Shown: in pieces, positions 6,941 through 9,052 of the stretch | Position numbering within the stretch: the first letter of the stretch is position 1 | Layout: the number at the start of each line of letters is the position of its first letter | Source: Candidatus Neomicrothrix sp. UBA6944 | GTDB taxonomy: Bacteria; Actinomycetota; Acidimicrobiia; Acidimicrobiales; Poriferisodalaceae | Assembly (NCBI GenBank): GCA_002448715.1 | Contig: DJZU01000089.1 | Location: 1 to 9,052, forward strand | Reading direction: 5' to 3' | Length of the DNA: 9,052 nt | Made by a program: the position numbers and the translations under genes | The notes under the pieces: model-generated | Database searches by the model: none | Told to the model about the DNA's origin: nothing | Seen by the model: the letters and a program-made list of their open reading frames with translations, nothing else

Positions 6941-7004
6941 GAGGCCATGGTTGCACGCGAGTGATGCTTAGTGGGCGAACTTTGGCTTGTCTGGTTATAG
7001 ATGG

Positions 7005-8327
7005 TCAGGTACCAGAGTCTTTGGCGAGTCGCATTCCGCGAGTTTGAATTTCAGCAATCGCTCGCTCAAGATCAAAATTTGTGATGCAACGGTTGGCGAC
7101 AACCTGTGTTCCTTGAACCCAAACATCCGTTACGTGTCGACCGCTGCCTGACCAGGCGACATGAGCGATAAGTTCGTCATTGTTGGTAACGGGCACGAAG
7201 GTTGGGTCATCAAGTTCGAGCCGAATGAAGTCCGCTTTCGCTCCGATTTGGAGGACTCCGGAGTCGTCGTTGCCGATCACTCGAGATCCTTCAGTTGTAG
7301 CCATTGTTAGAGCATCCCGGGGTGTCATCGTCGCTGCGTCTAGCGCCGTTACGCGAGCTAGCAGTGGCGCGAATTTTATTTCTTGCCAAAGATCTAGGTC
7401 GTCATTTGATGCCGGTCCATCAGTCGCGAGGCCGACTTGGATCCCTCTGGCTCGCATGGACACCACCGGAGCGGCCCCAGATGCGAGTTTCATATTGCTG
7501 ACAGGGCAGTGCGCGACACCAACATTTTTTTGTGCATAGGTTTCGATGCCATTCTCATTAACCCAAACACTGTGGGCAGCTAGAACCCTGCCATCTAAAA
7601 TTCCGTGTTCGGCTAGGAGTTCTATTGTTGATTTCCCGCCATGTTGGGCTTCTAACTCTGCTCCTTCGTGCCGCGTTTCACATACGTGGATATGCAACAG
7701 AGCGTCGAGGTCACGCGCTGCAGACGCGACCTCGGAACAGAGTTCGAGCGGCAGGTCATATGCCGAATGTGGACCAAAACCAACAGTGACGAGTGTCTCC
7801 GGATCATGGTGCCGGGCGTAGAAGTCAGCTATAGCTGCGATGCGACTGTCGGTAGCTCCAAAGCTGTCACCATGTAGCGCTGAGATTATTCCGGGTGTCA
7901 TGACCAAGCGGATACCGACATCTTGTGCCGCTTCGACAAGTGCTTCCTCGAAAAGGTACATCTCGCAGGTGCTGGTTACACCTGACAAAAGCATTTCTGC
8001 TGCACCTAGCCGCATGCCCCACAACGCGTCTTCGGGCGTCATCTGACCCTCACGCGGCCACATCACTTTGGTGAGCCAGTCCATAAGCGGCAGACCATCG
8101 CCAGCTCCCCTGACCAAGGTCATTGGCGTGTGTGCGTGGCTATTCACTAGACCGGGCATCAATAGGCCCCCTAGTTGGTTCGTGGGTCCATCGTGCGGTG
8201 GTGCTTGGCTTTGTTCGCCTATCCAAGATATGCGTCCGTCTGTGACGTCGAGTGCTGCGTTCCTGAGGAGCAGGAAGTTGGCGTCACAAGTTATTGCGTA
8301 GTCAGCGAGGTATCGACTTGTGGTCAC
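7005..8327 (-). CDS. mtaD: Amidohydrolase, 5'-methylthioadenosine/S-adenosylhomocysteine deaminase type
   Basis: This is a cytoplasmic metal-dependent aminohydrolase of the MtaD/TrzN/ATZ group, predicted to deaminate 5'-methylthioadenosine or S-adenosylhomocysteine to the inosine analogue. The 440-residue product is normal length. Metal and catalytic residues are in place: H64 and H66 (NSHAHTPM), H214 and E217 (HIHVCET), H252 (AHSVW), and D303 (ATDGPASND). VGFGPHSAYD (182-191) and AHCPVSNMKLASG (272-284) are further group signatures. A related triazine or guanine-type deaminase cannot be excluded from motifs alone, but the neighbouring MTAP-family phosphorylase favours MTA. Translation starts at GTG, with AGGA at 8339-8336 eight bases before it. 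It heads the three-gene minus-strand group and is divergent from the livH-like gene. Confidence 0.9.
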   Translation of the reverse strand: MTTSRYLADYAITCDANFLLLRNAALDVTDGRISWIGEQSQAPPHDGPTNQLGGLLMPGLVNSHAHTPMTLVRGAGDGLPLMDWLTKVMWPREGQMTPEDALWGMRLGAAEMLLSGVTSTCEMYLFEEALVEAAQDVGIRLVMTPGIISALHGDSFGATDSRIAAIADFYARHHDPETLVTVGFGPHSAYDLPLELCSEVASAARDLDALLHIHVCETRHEGAELEAQHGGKSTIELLAEHGILDGRVLAAHSVWVNENGIETYAQKNVGVAHCPVSNMKLASGAAPVVSMRARGIQVGLATDGPASNDDLDLWQEIKFAPLLARVTALDAATMTPRDALTMATTEGSRVIGNDDSGVLQIGAKADFIRLELDDPTFVPVTNNDELIAHVAWSGSGRHVTDVWVQGTQVVANRCITNFDLERAIAEIQTRGMRLAKDSGT

Positions 8328-8414
8328 GAAAAACGTCCTGAGAAGAGTGCTTGGATTGAGTATGACGAATTAGTTGGTGCTTCTGACGTTAGAGAGTGAC
8401 AAACTTCGTGTTGC
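8328..8414. promoter_or_regulatory. Divergent promoter region between mtaD and the livH-like gene
   Basis: This 87-base spacer is the only divergent intergenic region in the window and must hold the promoters for both directions. It contains the mtaD Shine-Dalgarno (AGGA at 8339-8336). Toward livH there is a GTGACA at 8396-8401 that resembles a -35 box, but I see no matching -10 at the right distance and no good Shine-Dalgarno before the ATG at 8415. No hairpin, riboswitch or clear palindrome is visible. Confidence 0.4.
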
Positions 8415-9052
8415 ATGTCCCTGTTTTTGCAACGAACGTTCGATTCCTTAGCCAACGGGTCCGCTTACGCTGCCTTAGCGGTCGCAATTTCTATGGTTTT
8501 TCGATCAACAGGGGTGTTGAACCTTGCCCAGGGACAATTGGCAATGTTTTCTACATATATAGCTTTGGTGTTTGCTACCGGACCGAGTCCATATATGAAG
8601 TTTTCATCCAATACTGACCTGGTGGGCGCAGCGTGGCCAGTGTGGGGCGCAATTCTCGGGGCAATCGTAATTTCTATGTTGATCGGGGCATTTACCGAAC
8701 GGGTCATTATTCGACCGATTAGCGCGGACCCTGTTGCTGCGGTAGGAGCAACGCTGGGTTTGTATCTGCTCTTAGGTGCATTCGTGCGCAAACAATGGGG
8801 CGGGCGGACGATGTTCCTTGGTTCCCCATTTCCACAAACGGTTGATGATCGTTGGGATATAGGCGGCGCTCGGCTGTGGCATGACAGCGTGGGCATTACG
8901 TTGACGATGATCGCAGTTCTTGGACTTTTAGCTGTGTTGCAGCGTCGAACCAAGGTAGGTCTAGCGTTTCGGGCGGTTACCTCCAATCGCACCGGCTCAA
9001 CGCTTGTTGGCATACGGGTTAGCCGAATACTTATGCTCGGTTGGGCACTCGC
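8415..9052 (+). CDS. livH: Branched-chain amino acid (LIV-type) ABC transporter permease LivH-like, partial
   Basis: This is the 5' part (212 codons plus two bases) of an inner-membrane permease of the LivH family; the frame runs off the right edge without a stop. It begins MSLFLQRTFDSLANGSAYAA, the usual LivH amino end, followed by MVFRSTGVLNLAQGQLAMFS (residues 27-46), which corresponds to the family pattern TTGVLNFAHGE-MAM. FRAVTSNRTGSTLVGIRVSR (185-204) matches the conserved cytoplasmic loop ahead of LGWAL. Hydrophobic segments at about residues 12-28, 37-55, 74-95, 105-124 and 158-176 are plausible membrane helices. LIV-type systems import amino acids but also aromatic acids, urea and nucleosides, so the substrate is open. 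The ATG at 8415 is chosen by homology; no clear Shine-Dalgarno precedes it. A palindrome shared with the paaA promoter falls in codons 6-10. Confidence 0.88.
   Translation, partial: MSLFLQRTFDSLANGSAYAALAVAISMVFRSTGVLNLAQGQLAMFSTYIALVFATGPSPYMKFSSNTDLVGAAWPVWGAILGAIVISMLIGAFTERVIIRPISADPVAAVGATLGLYLLLGAFVRKQWGGRTMFLGSPFPQTVDDRWDIGGARLWHDSVGITLTMIAVLGLLAVLQRRTKVGLAFRAVTSNRTGSTLVGIRVSRILMLGWAL
8431..8444. promoter_or_regulatory. Second copy of the palindromic operator, AACGAACGTTCGAT
   Basis: This site matches the paaA-proximal palindrome at 13 of 14 bases and keeps the perfectly symmetric core CGAACGTTCG. It lies 16 bases after the first base of the livH-like ATG, covering codons 6-10, so if bound it would act as a downstream operator or roadblock. 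Two copies of such a long motif at the heads of two operons are unlikely by chance, but the position within coding sequence lowers confidence. Confidence 0.5.

Noticed and set aside
6937..6948. Three-codon ATG mini-frame (Met-Ala-Ser-stop) overlapping the phosphorylase start.
   Set aside because: It could in principle couple translation, but it is too short and has no Shine-Dalgarno, so I cannot support it as a leader peptide.
6941..7004. TATAAC on the minus strand (6999-6994) as an internal promoter for the phosphorylase.
   Set aside because: There is no acceptable -35 element, and the gene can be read from the mtaD transcript; too weak to list.
8465..9013. 182-codon open frame on the minus strand.
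   Set aside because: It is antisense to the livH-like permease, whose product matches its family from the first residues; the antisense product is low-complexity and unlike any family I know.

Overview
The window holds nine protein-coding genes packed almost without gaps, with no RNA gene, insertion sequence or CRISPR array that I can see. Base composition looks moderate (roughly half G+C). Gene starts include GTG, several junctions overlap by 4-7 bases, and one promoter sits almost on top of a start codon. The gene content is an accessory Paa-type diiron monooxygenase, a LIV-type transporter, a molybdenum hydroxylase and a DUF3445 haem protein. Together this suggests a free-living aerobic heterotroph, plausibly an uncultured actinobacterium (for example Acidimicrobiia-like), but the taxonomy is a guess.

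Layout. Positions 18-2294 (+) encode a complete large, molybdopterin-binding subunit of the xanthine dehydrogenase/CO dehydrogenase superfamily. It meets the next operon tail to tail: the two stop codons are adjacent and form TGATCA. Positions 2295-5286 (-) encode a Paa-type (phenylacetyl-CoA epoxidase) cluster in the order paaA-paaD-tetR-paaB-paaC, read right to left. The genes are joined by 4-base stop/start overlaps or a 4-base gap, and the TetR-family repressor is embedded in the middle. Positions 5313-8327 (-) encode, in transcription order, an MTA/SAH deaminase-type amidohydrolase, an MTAP-family phosphorylase with 6-oxopurine-type residues, and a DUF3445 haem-dependent oxidative N-demethylase-like protein. 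Position 8415 to the right edge (+) is the 5' part of a LivH-type ABC permease, truncated by the window.

How they may work together. The deaminase and phosphorylase read naturally as a two-step 5'-methylthioadenosine salvage route: MTA to methylthioinosine, then to hypoxanthine plus methylthioribose-1-phosphate. The Paa proteins would form a ring-epoxidising (or related acyl-CoA oxidising) diiron complex. No reductase (PaaE), CoA ligase (PaaK) or downstream beta-oxidation genes are visible here.

The most notable regulatory signal is a perfect 14-bp palindrome, AACGAACGTTCGTT, at 5301-5314. It lies immediately upstream of a consensus TATAAT for paaA. A 13/14 copy lies at 8431-8444, in the first codons of the livH-like gene. 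The embedded TetR protein is the obvious candidate to bind both, which would tie the oxygenase cluster and the transporter into one regulon.
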